Source: Fumia sp045645505 | GTDB lineage: Bacteria; Bacillota; Clostridia; Oscillospirales; Ruminococcaceae | Direction of reading: 5' to 3' | Assembly: GCA_045645505.1 (NCBI GenBank) | Contig: JAZRIW010000002.1 | Span: 1 to 64,000, forward strand | DNA length: 64,000 bases | Part shown: in pieces, positions 8,414-17,247 of the stretch | Layout of the letters: each line of letters starts with the position of its first letter | Position numbering within the stretch: position 1 is the stretch's first letter | Translations under genes and position numbers: made by a program | Notes under the pieces: generated by a model | What the model was told of the DNA's origin: nothing | Database searches by the model: none | Seen by the model: the letters and a program-made list of their open reading frames with translations, nothing else

Positions 8414-9481
8414 TTATTTTTTTAAAATCTTTTCAACCACTTTGCCGATTACGGTTGCCATACAGTAGAATCCGAAATCATTGGGGTGACAGCCGTCAAC
8501 TGTCATCATATCGGAGTCGAGCAGATTAAACATATCCTGCCCGTTTATAAAATAGACATTTTTGTCACCGGCTGCAATAGCTTTATCATAGGTTTCGCGA
8601 ATTACCTCAATTCTTTTTTCCGGAGATTCATCTGATATAATTAATCTTTCGGGCTTTGTCACAATAATTATCGGCAATTCAGGATTTTTCTCTCTTATTA
8701 TATCAAACATCGGCTTGTGAGTCTGACGTAAAAATTCTGCAGTAGATGCATTGTGGTCATAGTCATATACAAAAACACTCATATCAATATCTGCAATATA
8801 TTTTGCGATAGTTTCTTCTCCTTTTGCACTTCCAGAAAATCCCAAATTTATGTAATCGCAATTCAATCTTCTTGAAATAACAGCCTGATAACTGTTTCCG
8901 GGACGGGAAGCACAACCACCCTGAGTAATAGATGAACCATAGTATAAAACGGGTTTCTCAAATTCATAAGCGCAAGGCGGCAAGAGTGTTGCTTTATTTG
9001 AAATTCCTATATAAACTTCACTTATTGTACTATATAAAGGGAAGTTTATTATAATATCTTTTTCTTCTTCATCGGTAAATTCTATAACGCTTTCATATCC
9101 GTCTTTTACATTATAAGGCGGAGTAAAAGTGCCTACATAAGTTTCCTTACCATCTTTTTTTGTATATAAATCAAAACCTGCCGAGCCGGAAGCGGCAAAA
9201 TGGGGCATAATAGAAGCATAATCAAATTTTACATTGATTGCGACATATTTGCTGTTTGTTTTAAAACGAGCCCTGCCTCCGGCAGTAGCTGCGTGAAGCT
9301 CAAGCACACCGTGGTTTACGTTTTTTGCAACATCTTCAGGCATTCTTCTGAATTTTCCGTTTTCGTAAAATATTCCAGATATTTTAATAGGATCACTTTT
9401 CACATCATAAAATAAAATATCTTCTTTTTGTATCTTTGTTTCTATCTTTAAATTTTTATCGATTTCTTCGATTTTTCTCAT
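8414..9481 (-). CDS. SGNH/GDSL hydrolase with GxDLY N-terminal domain
   Basis: A 355-residue esterase-type protein without a signal peptide. The N-terminal beta domain carries the GFDLY motif (residues 102-106) that names the GxDLY family, and the C-terminal SGNH domain has the nucleophile motif GSSIT (182-186) and the D329/H332 pair in DGCHPND. Members with this architecture are thought to deacylate carbohydrates or other small acyl esters, but the substrate is unknown. The start is supported by AGAGGA upstream. It stands alone between a tRNA gene and a terminator. Confidence 0.88.
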   Translation of the reverse strand: MRKIEEIDKNLKIETKIQKEDILFYDVKSDPIKISGIFYENGKFRRMPEDVAKNVNHGVLELHAATAGGRARFKTNSKYVAINVKFDYASIMPHFAASGSAGFDLYTKKDGKETYVGTFTPPYNVKDGYESVIEFTDEEEKDIIINFPLYSTISEVYIGISNKATLLPPCAYEFEKPVLYYGSSITQGGCASRPGNSYQAVISRRLNCDYINLGFSGSAKGEETIAKYIADIDMSVFVYDYDHNASTAEFLRQTHKPMFDIIREKNPELPIIIVTKPERLIISDESPEKRIEVIRETYDKAIAAGDKNVYFINGQDMFNLLDSDMMTVDGCHPNDFGFYCMATVIGKVVEKILKK

Positions 9482-9516
9482 AATAATTCCTCTTTTTCAT
9501 TTTTAAAAATTTTTAA

Positions 9517-9593
9517 TGGTGCGCCTGATGCGATTCGAACGCACGACCTTCAGAGTCGGAGTCTGACACTCTATCCAGCTGAGCTACAAGCGC
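9517..9593 (-). tRNA. tRNA-Arg (anticodon CCG)
   Basis: Read on the minus strand, the acceptor GCGCTTG pairs with CAGGCGC with one wobble, the D arm is GCTCAGCTGGATAGAGT, the anticodon stem TCAGA/TCTGA encloses the loop CTCCGAC (anticodon CCG), and GTTCGAATC forms the T loop. The discriminator is A and CCA is encoded (9519-9517). It reads CGG codons. Confidence 0.94.
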
Positions 9594-9645
9594 ATATTAT
9601 TAAAATATTATAGCAGAATAATATTATTAAATCAAGTGAAGGAGG

Positions 9646-9674
9646 TTGACCTATTTTTAAAAAGATAGTAAAAT
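9646..9674 (+). promoter_or_regulatory. SigA promoter of the TSCPD gene
   Basis: TTGACC (9646-9651), 17-nt spacer and TAAAAT (9669-9674), 32 nt before the start codon. Confidence 0.7.
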
Positions 9675-9706
9675 AATTATATAAAGATATAAAAGAGGGA
9701 AATGAA

Positions 9707-9958
9707 ATGACAATAAACTATAAACCTAAAGGCGTTTGCAGCAGAGAAATAAAAGTTGAAATAGAAGATGGGATAGTTAAAGATGTTTGCTTTGTAGGCG
9801 GTTGTGCCGGAAACACTCAGGGGCTGTCAGCACTTTGCAAGGGGAGAAAAGCTTGTGAAGTCGTCGATCTTTTAAAGGATATTAAATGTGGATTTAAAAA
9901 TACTTCTTGTCCTGCACAATTGGCATTGGCAATAAAAGAAGCTCAGAATAAAGAATGA
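9707..9958 (+). CDS. TSCPD domain protein (TIGR03905 type)
   Basis: An 83-residue protein that consists of the TSCPD domain, with Cys residues in GVCSRE, VGGCAGN, LCKGRK and the C-terminal NTSCPAQLA from which the family takes its name. The same domain is found at the end of some class II ribonucleotide reductases; stand-alone copies such as this one (TIGR03905) are common in Clostridia and have no established function. The conserved cysteines suggest metal or iron-sulfur binding, which is inference. The gene has its own promoter. Confidence 0.88.
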   Translation: MTINYKPKGVCSREIKVEIEDGIVKDVCFVGGCAGNTQGLSALCKGRKACEVVDLLKDIKCGFKNTSCPAQLALAIKEAQNKE

Positions 9959-9964
9959 TTGTAC

Positions 9965-9992
9965 TTGACAGAAATACAATTGTTATTAAAAT
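9965..9992 (+). promoter_or_regulatory. Upstream promoter of metA
   Basis: Perfect TTGACA (9965-9970), 16-nt spacer and TAAAAT (9987-9992). It lies directly upstream of a second promoter, giving a tandem arrangement. Confidence 0.55.
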
Positions 9993-9998
9993 GTCCAC

Positions 9999-10027
9999 TT
10001 GATAAAGCGAAATTTTTCTGTTATAAT
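9999..10027 (+). promoter_or_regulatory. Proximal promoter of metA
   Basis: TTGATA (9999-10004), 17-nt spacer and perfect TATAAT (10022-10027), 37 nt before the metA start. No SAM riboswitch or T-box is visible in the short leader. Confidence 0.75.
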
Positions 10028-10063
10028 GATAATATAATTCTGGTTTAAGGAAGGAAATAAATT

Positions 10064-10987
10064 ATGCCAATTAATATACCGGCTTCACTTCCGGCTAATT
10101 CATTGTTGCAAAAAGAGAATATTTTCGTAATGGAAGAGGAGAGGGCATCTCATCAGGATATAAGACCTCTTAAAATAGCGGTGCTCAATCTCATGCCTAA
10201 AAAGATTGAAACCGAAACACAGCTTTTAAGACTTCTTTCAAACACTCCGCTTCAGATAGATCTTGAGCTTTTACAAACAGCTTCACACGTTTCTAAAAAC
10301 ACACCTGAAAAGCATCTTTTTAAGTTTTACAAAACAATAGATGATGTGAGAAATGAGCGTTTTGACGGACTTATTGTAACAGGTGCACCGGTAGAGCATA
10401 TGCCTTTTGAAGATGTCGATTACTGGAAAGAAATCTGTGACATTTTCGAGTGGTCAAAGACACATGTTTACTCTACTTTGCATATCTGTTGGGGCGCACA
10501 GGCAGGGCTTTATTATCACTATGGTGTGCAAAAATATGATTTGGATAAAAAGATGTTTGGCGTTTTTCCACATAAGATATTAAATCCTTATCATCAGCTT
10601 TTAAGAGGCTTCGATGAGGTTTTTTATGCACCACATTCCCGTCATACCGAAATAAGGCTTGAGGATATAGAAAAGATAGATGATTTGGAAGTGCTTTCTT
10701 ATTCTGATGAAGCAGGGGTACATATAGTGGCCGATAAATTCGGAAGACAATTTTTCGTGACAGGTCATTCGGAATATGACAGAGAAACTCTTTCTGATGA
10801 ATATTTCAGAGATGTCAACAAAGGACTTCCGATTGAAATTCCCAAAAATTATTTTGAAGATGACAATCCCAGTAATCCGCCTAAATTCAATTGGCGTTCA
10901 CATGCAAATTTACTTTTTGTAAACTGGCTTAATTATTTTGTTTATCAGAAGACACCGTTTAATCTTGAAGAGATGGAAGAAAAATAA
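10064..10987 (+). CDS. metA: Homoserine O-acetyltransferase (MetA/MetAA family)
   Basis: A 307-residue class-I glutamine-amidotransferase-like acyltransferase that activates homoserine for methionine synthesis. The catalytic Cys is C142 (HICWGAQ), with H235 and E237 in GHSEYDR, exactly at the positions known for the family. Residue 111 is Glu (GAPVE), which in characterised enzymes selects acetyl-CoA; Gly at this place (as in E. coli) selects succinyl-CoA. The product should therefore be O-acetylhomoserine, although the protein belongs to the family often named homoserine O-succinyltransferase. No other methionine gene is adjacent. Confidence 0.95.
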   Translation: MPINIPASLPANSLLQKENIFVMEEERASHQDIRPLKIAVLNLMPKKIETETQLLRLLSNTPLQIDLELLQTASHVSKNTPEKHLFKFYKTIDDVRNERFDGLIVTGAPVEHMPFEDVDYWKEICDIFEWSKTHVYSTLHICWGAQAGLYYHYGVQKYDLDKKMFGVFPHKILNPYHQLLRGFDEVFYAPHSRHTEIRLEDIEKIDDLEVLSYSDEAGVHIVADKFGRQFFVTGHSEYDRETLSDEYFRDVNKGLPIEIPKNYFEDDNPSNPPKFNWRSHANLLFVNWLNYFVYQKTPFNLEEMEEK

Positions 10988-10998
10988 ATATCTCTTTG

Positions 10999-11027
10999 TT
11001 GCAATATTATTAAAATTATGGTACAAT
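10999..11027 (+). promoter_or_regulatory. SigA promoter of the DUF1858 gene
   Basis: TTGCAA (10999-11004), 17-nt spacer and TACAAT (11022-11027). Transcription should start near 11034, which rules against the in-frame ATG at 11035 and favours the ATG at 11062. Confidence 0.75.
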
Positions 11028-11061
11028 AATATCAATGAAAAAGATTTTAGGAGGAAAAAAT

Positions 11062-11262
11062 ATGGTTGTTACAAAAGATACAATTATCGGTGATATTTTG
11101 GATGCAGCACCTTCCACAGCACCATATTTCTTGGAAATGGGTATGCATTGTCTTGGATGCCCTTCTGCAAGAGGCGAATCTATTGCAGATGCCTGTAATG
11201 TGCATGATGTGGATGTAAATGTATTAATTGAAAAAATTAATAAGCATTTATCCGGTTTGTAA
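11062..11262 (+). CDS. DUF1858 domain protein (HCP-associated redox-disulfide type)
   Basis: A 66-residue protein made of one DUF1858 domain, with the CLGCPSA motif holding the two cysteines that define the family, near residue 31. Such proteins are often named for association with the hybrid cluster protein; the biochemical role is not established, and no hybrid cluster protein gene lies in this window. The ATG at 11062 is chosen because AGGAGG precedes it by 5-6 nt and the upstream ATG at 11035 sits at the predicted transcription start. Confidence 0.88.
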   Translation: MVVTKDTIIGDILDAAPSTAPYFLEMGMHCLGCPSARGESIADACNVHDVDVNVLIEKINKHLSGL

Positions 11263-11273
11263 TAATTAAAGTT

Positions 11274-11308
11274 AAAAAGAACGGACCGAAAGGTCCGTTC
11301 TTTTTTTA
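11274..11308 (+). terminator. Intrinsic terminator
   Basis: AAAGAACGGACC (11276-11287) pairs with GGTCCGTTCTTT (11292-11303) around GAAA, followed by T. The trmK ribosome binding site AAGGAG begins right after the T run, so some read-through into trmK is likely needed unless trmK has an unseen promoter. Confidence 0.9.
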
Positions 11309-11318
11309 AGGAGAAACA

Positions 11319-11990
11319 ATGATTACAATTGATAAAAGACTTAAGACGATAGCAGATTTTGTTAATAAAGACAGTGTAGTTTTAGATGTTGGTACTGATC
11401 ATGGGTATCTTTCAATATATCTTGTTGAATCAGGAACATCAAAAAAAGTGATTGCTACCGATGTAAAAGAGATGCCACTTGAATCTGCAAAGAAAAACAT
11501 AACAGCTCATTTACTTGACGATAATATAGAAACGGTTTTGACGGATGGTCTTACCGGTTTGGATTTAGATGAAGTGACTGATATAGTTATTGCCGGGATG
11601 GGTGGTATTTTAATTTCTGAAATTCTATTTAAAAGGCATCCCTTAAAAGGGAAAAATCTGATACTTCAGCCTATGACTCAAGCTGAATTTTTAAGAAAAT
11701 GGCTTTGTGAAAATGGATATGACATTATTAAAGAAGCACCTTCTTTTGTTGGAGATAAGGGGTACTGTATAATCAACGCAAGGTATGATGGCGTAATCCG
11801 TAAATGTGATGAATTTTTTGAATTAGTGGGAAAAATGCCACTTTCTGATTATGACGATACTTCAAAATATTTAAAATATATTGAGGGAAAATTATTAAAA
11901 AAGATATCGGGACTTAAAAAAACCAAAAAAGAACCTGACAAGCTTTTAAAAGCCCTTGATTTAGTTGACAAAATACGTACAAAAATGTAA
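11319..11990 (+). CDS. trmK: tRNA (adenine(22)-N1)-methyltransferase
   Basis: A 223-residue SAM-dependent methyltransferase that makes m1A22 in the D loop of bacterial tRNAs. The N-terminal Rossmann domain shows the SAM motif LDVGTDHGYLS (about 22-33) and the catalytic-site region VIAGMGG (about 90-96); a C-terminal helical extension (about 160-223) is Lys-rich. The family is typical of Gram-positive bacteria. It is followed by the Nif3-type gene, the usual partner of trmK in Firmicutes. Confidence 0.95.
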   Translation: MITIDKRLKTIADFVNKDSVVLDVGTDHGYLSIYLVESGTSKKVIATDVKEMPLESAKKNITAHLLDDNIETVLTDGLTGLDLDEVTDIVIAGMGGILISEILFKRHPLKGKNLILQPMTQAEFLRKWLCENGYDIIKEAPSFVGDKGYCIINARYDGVIRKCDEFFELVGKMPLSDYDDTSKYLKYIEGKLLKKISGLKKTKKEPDKLLKALDLVDKIRTKM

Positions 11991-12027
11991 AATATAAAGG
12001 ATATAGTGTTTTAAGAGGAGGTGTGTT

Positions 12028-12786
12028 GTGAGTACAATCGGTGAAATTAAATCTGCGATTAATGATTGGGCACAATTTGATACAGCAGAGGCTTTTGACA
12101 ATGTAGGTATTTTAATCGGCGACTCTTTTTTTGATGTGAAAAGATGTCTTGTTTGCCTTGATGTTACTCAGGCTGTTTGTGATGAAGCAGCAGGACTTGG
12201 TGCAGAGCTTATCATTTCACATCACCCTGTAATTTTTGAACCTCTTAAGAGAATTTCTTCTGCAGATGTTGTATATCAGCTTATACAAGAGGGAATATCG
12301 GTTTTGTCTGCACACACTAATCTTGACAGAGCTAAAAATGGCGTAAATGAAGTGCTTATAAATACTTTGAAATTAAAGAATGCGGTTCCGGTTGAATCTA
12401 CCGACGGGCTTTTATATAAGTGCGAAACTTCAAAAATGATGTCGGCTGAGGAACTTGCAAAGTCTGTTAAAGAAAATCTTAATGTACCTTATGTGCGTTT
12501 ATATGATGCAGGTTTTCCCATTGAAACTGTTGCTGTTTGCTGTGGTTCAGGAGGAAGCTTCTTTAATGTCGCCAATGAAGCACAGGTTGATGCAATGATT
12601 ACAGGAGATGTAAAGCACGACGTTGCGATAAACGCTTTTAATAATGGTGTTACTTTGATTGATGCAGGGCACTATGAAACCGAGTGTATGATAGTGGATA
12701 AGATTATAGATTATCTTACACCACTGTTTTCAGATGTAGAATTTTTAAAATCACAGAGTGATGGGCCTGTTTTTAAAACTCTGTAA
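12028..12786 (+). CDS. Nif3-like dinuclear metal centre protein
   Basis: A 252-residue protein of the NIF3/YqfO family (GTP cyclohydrolase I type 2/NIF3), a hexameric protein with a two-metal site. Metal ligands are visible in IISHHPVIF and SAHTNLD, and the C-terminal DAGHYETE motif is present. The short form lacks the inserted PII-like domain of Bacillus YqfO. The biochemical activity is uncertain. The start is GTG at 12028 with AGGAGGTG upstream. It lies 37 nt after trmK and 15 nt before rqcH, so the three are likely cotranscribed. Confidence 0.92.
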   Translation: MSTIGEIKSAINDWAQFDTAEAFDNVGILIGDSFFDVKRCLVCLDVTQAVCDEAAGLGAELIISHHPVIFEPLKRISSADVVYQLIQEGISVLSAHTNLDRAKNGVNEVLINTLKLKNAVPVESTDGLLYKCETSKMMSAEELAKSVKENLNVPYVRLYDAGFPIETVAVCCGSGGSFFNVANEAQVDAMITGDVKHDVAINAFNNGVTLIDAGHYETECMIVDKIIDYLTPLFSDVEFLKSQSDGPVFKTL

Positions 12787-12801
12787 GAAAGGGATTATCA
12801 T

Positions 12802-14562
12802 ATGGCGTTAGATGGCGCATTTTTATCTACTATCAGGGCTCAAATTGAAAAAGAGGCGCTTTATAGCCGTATTGATAAGATTTATCAGCCATCGCGTGAG
12901 GAAATTGTTTTAGTTCTCCGTTCACGTGGTTCGGTTAGAAAGCTTCTGATATCAGCGGGAGCTGACAGCCCAAGAATACATTTTACTAAAAGTGAGATAG
13001 AAAATCCTAAAACTCCTCCTATGTTTTGTATGCTTTTAAGAAAGCATTTAAGTGGTGGGAAATTAGTTTGTGTAAGGCAACATGGACTTGACAGGATTTT
13101 ATATCTTGATTTTGAAACCAATAATGAATTTGGTGACACAATTGTCATTACTATAGCAGTAGAGATAATGGGACGTCATTCCAATATAATTATTATGGGG
13201 AGTGACGGAAAGATTTTCGATGCTGTTAAACGCATAGATTCTGATATGTCGGGTGTTAGGCCAATTTTACCGGGCATTTATTATACTTTGCCACCGAAAC
13301 AAGACAGATTAAATCTCCTTTTGGCTCAAAAGGATGAAATAAAAGAAAGTATTTTAAATGCTAAGGGGATTGACTTAACTAAGAGTATTGCCTCGGCATT
13401 TGAAGGCTTTTCAGCGGTTTTGGCAAGGGAAGCTGAATTTTATGCTACAAAAGGGCAAAAGAATGATAAAACTACTTTGACCATAGATGAATGGGACAGA
13501 CTTATTTTTTATCTGTTAAGGGTTAAAGAAAATTTAATCGAAGATAAAAACACTTATACTGTGGTATCTGATGAAAGTGGAAAGCCCAAGGAATTTTCTT
13601 TTGTTTCATTATCGCAATATGGTGCCTTATTAAAGAGTAAAGAATTTGAAACACCGAGTGATTTGCTTGATAATTTTTACTCTGAACGGGTGCGTATTGA
13701 ACGAATGAAACAGCGTTCAAACGATTTGCTTAAATTGCTTTTAACTATGACAGAACGTATAGAAAGAAAAATTTCAGCACAAAAAGCAGAGCTTGAGCAG
13801 TGTGCAGACAGAGAACAATTAAAAATTTACGGAGATTTGATTTCTGCTAATTTATATAATATAAAAAAAGGTCAGAAAACTGTTACAGTTTTTGATTTCT
13901 ATAATGAAAATAAAGAGGTGGAAATTGAGCTTGAACCTTCTTTGACACCTGTACAGAATTCGCAGAAATATTATAAAGAATATCGAAAAGCAGCAACTGC
14001 GGAAAAGATGTTGAGAGAGCTTATTGATAAAGGCGAAAAAGAGCTTTTATATATCGACAGTGTTTTTGATGCTGTTACAAGAACCTCGGGCGAGAGTGAA
14101 CTTTTAGAGATACGTGAAGAACTTTCGGAACAAGGTTATATCAAAAATTATAAAAATAAAAATAAAATGCTTAAATCTCAACCGCCTTTAAAATATAAAA
14201 CCTCTGATGGTTATCTTGTTTATTGTGGCAGAAATAATAAGCAAAATGACAAGATTACACTTCGTGATGCAAATAAGGAAGATATATGGATGCACACGAA
14301 CGGATATGCAGGTTCGCATGTCATTATTGTTACTGAAGGTAAGACACTTGATGAATTACCTGACAGTACAGTAGAGGAAGCGGCTATGATTGCCGCATAT
14401 AATTCAAAGGCAAGAGATGCGGCACTTGTGCCCGTTGATTATACTCAGGTTAAAAATGTAAAAAAACCTGTGGGTGCAAAACCCGGAATGGTAATTTTCG
14501 ACCATTATTTTACTTTGTATGTTACGCCGGAGGAAGAAAAGGTAAAAAATCTGGCTTTATAA
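12802..14562 (+). CDS. rqcH: Rqc2 homologue RqcH (NFACT family)
   Basis: A 586-residue NFACT protein that binds obstructed 50S subunits carrying peptidyl-tRNA and adds C-terminal poly-alanine tails in ribosome quality control. The NFACT-N domain contains the DR pair at D97-R98, the residues shown to be essential in B. subtilis RqcH; two coiled-coil helices span about 290-430, and the NFACT-R domain with IWMHTNGYAGSHVI follows near 495. It has also been annotated as a fibronectin-binding protein, which is a secondary or older assignment. It stands directly upstream of valS. Confidence 0.95.
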   Translation: MALDGAFLSTIRAQIEKEALYSRIDKIYQPSREEIVLVLRSRGSVRKLLISAGADSPRIHFTKSEIENPKTPPMFCMLLRKHLSGGKLVCVRQHGLDRILYLDFETNNEFGDTIVITIAVEIMGRHSNIIIMGSDGKIFDAVKRIDSDMSGVRPILPGIYYTLPPKQDRLNLLLAQKDEIKESILNAKGIDLTKSIASAFEGFSAVLAREAEFYATKGQKNDKTTLTIDEWDRLIFYLLRVKENLIEDKNTYTVVSDESGKPKEFSFVSLSQYGALLKSKEFETPSDLLDNFYSERVRIERMKQRSNDLLKLLLTMTERIERKISAQKAELEQCADREQLKIYGDLISANLYNIKKGQKTVTVFDFYNENKEVEIELEPSLTPVQNSQKYYKEYRKAATAEKMLRELIDKGEKELLYIDSVFDAVTRTSGESELLEIREELSEQGYIKNYKNKNKMLKSQPPLKYKTSDGYLVYCGRNNKQNDKITLRDANKEDIWMHTNGYAGSHVIIVTEGKTLDELPDSTVEEAAMIAAYNSKARDAALVPVDYTQVKNVKKPVGAKPGMVIFDHYFTLYVTPEEEKVKNLAL

Positions 14563-14586
14563 TTTTAAAAAAGGATTGTGACAAAA

Positions 14587-17208
14587 ATGGCAAAAGAATT
14601 AGAAAAAATGTATAATCCTCGTGAGTTTGAGGACCGCATTTATAAATTCTGGATGGACGGGAAGTATTTTACTCCTACTGTAGATTACAGTAAAGAATCT
14701 TATACTATAGTAATTCCACCACCAAATATTACAGGACAGCTTCATATGGGACATGCTGTTGACGAAACCTTGCAGGATATTCTTATCCGTTGGAGAAGAA
14801 TGCAGGGTTATTCCACTTTGTGGCTTCCCGGTACCGACCATGCGGCAATTGCAACTGAAGCTAAAATCGTTGCCGCTATGAAAGAGGACGGAGTTACAAA
14901 AGACGATATCGGATACGACGGTTTTATGGAAAGAGCCTGGAAATGGAAAGAAGTTTATGGCGGACGTATCGTAGAGCAGCTTAAGAAATTGGGCGCATCC
15001 TGCGACTGGTCAAGAGAAAGCTTTACTATGGACGAGCGTTGCTCTGAGGCTGTAAAAGAAGTGTTTGTAAATCTTTATAATAAAGGATTGATTTACAGAG
15101 GTGAGCGCATTATTAACTGGTGCCCTACCTGTAAGACTTCTATTTCTGACGCTGAGGTTGAGTATGAAGAGCAGAAAGGACATTTCTGGCATCTTCGTTA
15201 TCCCTTTAAAGATAAAAGCGGTTATCTTGAACTTGCTACTACAAGACCTGAAACTATGTTAGGGGATACTGCGGTTGCAGTAAACCCCGATGATGAAAGA
15301 TATAAGGATATTATCGGCAAAACTTTGATATTGCCGCTTGTAGGCAGAGAAATTCCCGTTGTTGCAGACAGTTATGTTGATATCGAGTTTGGTACAGGTG
15401 TCGTAAAAATTACACCTGCACATGACCCAAATGACTTTGAGGTGGGACTTCGCCATAACCTTCCCGTCATCAATGTTATGACTGATGATGCACATGTTGT
15501 AGAGGGTTATGGAAAATATAGCGGAATGAGCCGTTACGAAGCAAGAAAAGCTATTGTTGAGGATTTGGAAAAAGAAGGATTTTTGGTACGTGTTGAGGAC
15601 CATGATCACAATGTAGGTACTTGCTATCGTTGTTCAACTACTGTTGAACCTACTGTTTCAAAACAGTGGTTTGTAAAAATGGAACCATTGGCAAAACCTG
15701 CAATTGAAGCAGTTCGTAGCGGAGAAGTAAAATTTGTTCCTGAAAGGTTTGATAAAATTTATTATCACTGGATGGAAAATATCAAAGACTGGTGTATTTC
15801 ACGTCAGCTTTGGTGGGGACATCGTATTCCGGCATATTATTGTGCTGATTGTGGAGAAATGGTGGTTTCAAAAGAAACTCCGCATACTTGTCCGAAATGT
15901 AATGGTACAAATTTAAGACAAGATGATGACACTTTGGATACATGGTTCAGTTCTGCACTTTGGCCTTTTTCTACATTGGGCTGGCTTGAAAATGCTGAAG
16001 ATTATAAATATTTTTACCCCACAAGTACTTTGGTAACGGGTTATGATATTATTTTCTTCTGGGTAGCTCGTATGATTTTCTCAGGTATCGAGCACACCGG
16101 AAAGGTTCCTTTTGATACAGTATTTATTCATGGACTTGTTCGTGACAGTCAGGGCAGAAAGATGAGTAAATCTTTAGGAAACGGAATTGATCCGTTGCAG
16201 GTTATTGAAGAATATGGTGCAGACGCTTTACGCTTTATGCTTGCAAGTGGTATAAGCCCCGGTAATGATACCAGATATATTGATGAGAAGGTAAAAGCAT
16301 CCCGTAACTTTGCTAATAAACTTTGGAATGCAACAAGATTTATTTTGATGAACCTTTCCGATAAAGTTACAAAACCCGAACTTCCCGAAAAGCTTTTACT
16401 TGAAGACAGATGGGTACTTTCTCAATATAATCGTCTTGTTAAGGAAGTTGGCGAGAATTTAGAAAAATTTGAGCTTGGTGTTGCCGCACAGAAAATTTAT
16501 GATTTCATCTGGGATGTTCTGTGTGACTGGTATATTGAAATTTCAAAAGCAAGATTGCAGTCTGACGATGAAGATTCTTTAAATGCTCAGAAAGTGCTTG
16601 TTTACTTACTCAATAACACTCTTAAACTTTTACATCCGTTTATGCCCTTTATTACCGAGGAAATCTGGCAGAGCATACCAAATGATTGCGAAACCATAAT
16701 GCTCAGCAAATTCCCTGAGTACAAAAAAGAGCTTGACTTTTTAGATGATGAACGTGAGTTTACCCGTGTTATGGATGCAATTAAAGCAATTCGTAATATT
16801 CGTACCGAGAAAAACATTCCTCCATCTAAAAAAGCAAATATTTTCATTGAAACAGAGTATGTTGATACATTTAAAAAAGGTGCAGCTTTCTTTGAAAGAC
16901 TTGCTTCTGCGAGTGCAGTTAATGTAGGCGACAGTTTTGAAGTAGAGAATGCAGTTTTAGCGGTTACCGATAGCTGTAAAGTTCATATTCCTATGGGCGA
17001 ATTAATTGATAAGGAAAAGGAACTTGAACGTTTGAATCGTGAAAAAGAAGCTTGTGAAAAGGATATTGCAATAATTTCAGGAAAACTTAATAATGAATCC
17101 TTTGTAGCACGAGCACCTCAAAAGGTTGTAGATGCTGAACGTGAAAAACTTGCTTCTGCAAATGAGCGAATGAGTAAAATTTTAGAAAGTATTAAAGCTT
17201 TAGGATAA
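14587..17208 (+). CDS. valS: Valyl-tRNA synthetase
   Basis: An 873-residue class Ia synthetase. The HIGH motif is HMGH at 53-56, the KMSKS motif is intact near residue 525, a CPTC/CPKC zinc element lies in the insert near 430-455, the CP1 editing domain covers about 190-350, and the C-terminal coiled coil (about 810-873) typical of ValRS is present. The frame opens at GTG 14578, but the AAGGA at 14571 is too close to that codon; ATG 14587 is preferred. It lies 24 nt after rqcH and has no T-box leader, unlike thrS, so it probably depends on the upstream promoter. Confidence 0.97.
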   Translation: MAKELEKMYNPREFEDRIYKFWMDGKYFTPTVDYSKESYTIVIPPPNITGQLHMGHAVDETLQDILIRWRRMQGYSTLWLPGTDHAAIATEAKIVAAMKEDGVTKDDIGYDGFMERAWKWKEVYGGRIVEQLKKLGASCDWSRESFTMDERCSEAVKEVFVNLYNKGLIYRGERIINWCPTCKTSISDAEVEYEEQKGHFWHLRYPFKDKSGYLELATTRPETMLGDTAVAVNPDDERYKDIIGKTLILPLVGREIPVVADSYVDIEFGTGVVKITPAHDPNDFEVGLRHNLPVINVMTDDAHVVEGYGKYSGMSRYEARKAIVEDLEKEGFLVRVEDHDHNVGTCYRCSTTVEPTVSKQWFVKMEPLAKPAIEAVRSGEVKFVPERFDKIYYHWMENIKDWCISRQLWWGHRIPAYYCADCGEMVVSKETPHTCPKCNGTNLRQDDDTLDTWFSSALWPFSTLGWLENAEDYKYFYPTSTLVTGYDIIFFWVARMIFSGIEHTGKVPFDTVFIHGLVRDSQGRKMSKSLGNGIDPLQVIEEYGADALRFMLASGISPGNDTRYIDEKVKASRNFANKLWNATRFILMNLSDKVTKPELPEKLLLEDRWVLSQYNRLVKEVGENLEKFELGVAAQKIYDFIWDVLCDWYIEISKARLQSDDEDSLNAQKVLVYLLNNTLKLLHPFMPFITEEIWQSIPNDCETIMLSKFPEYKKELDFLDDEREFTRVMDAIKAIRNIRTEKNIPPSKKANIFIETEYVDTFKKGAAFFERLASASAVNVGDSFEVENAVLAVTDSCKVHIPMGELIDKEKELERLNREKEACEKDIAIISGKLNNESFVARAPQKVVDAEREKLASANERMSKILESIKALG

Positions 17209-17247
17209 AAAAACACCGTGTATCTATAAGATACACGGTGTCTTTTT
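17209..17247. terminator. Bidirectional terminator between valS and thrS
   Basis: ACACCGTGTATCT (17213-17225) pairs perfectly with AGATACACGGTGT (17229-17241), with A and T runs on the two sides. It separates the converging valS and thrS transcripts. Confidence 0.92.

Noticed and set aside
15259..15609. 116-residue antisense frame within valS
   Set aside because: It lies wholly opposite a conserved gene, with no ribosome site or recognisable domain; the other long antisense frames in this window were rejected for the same reason.
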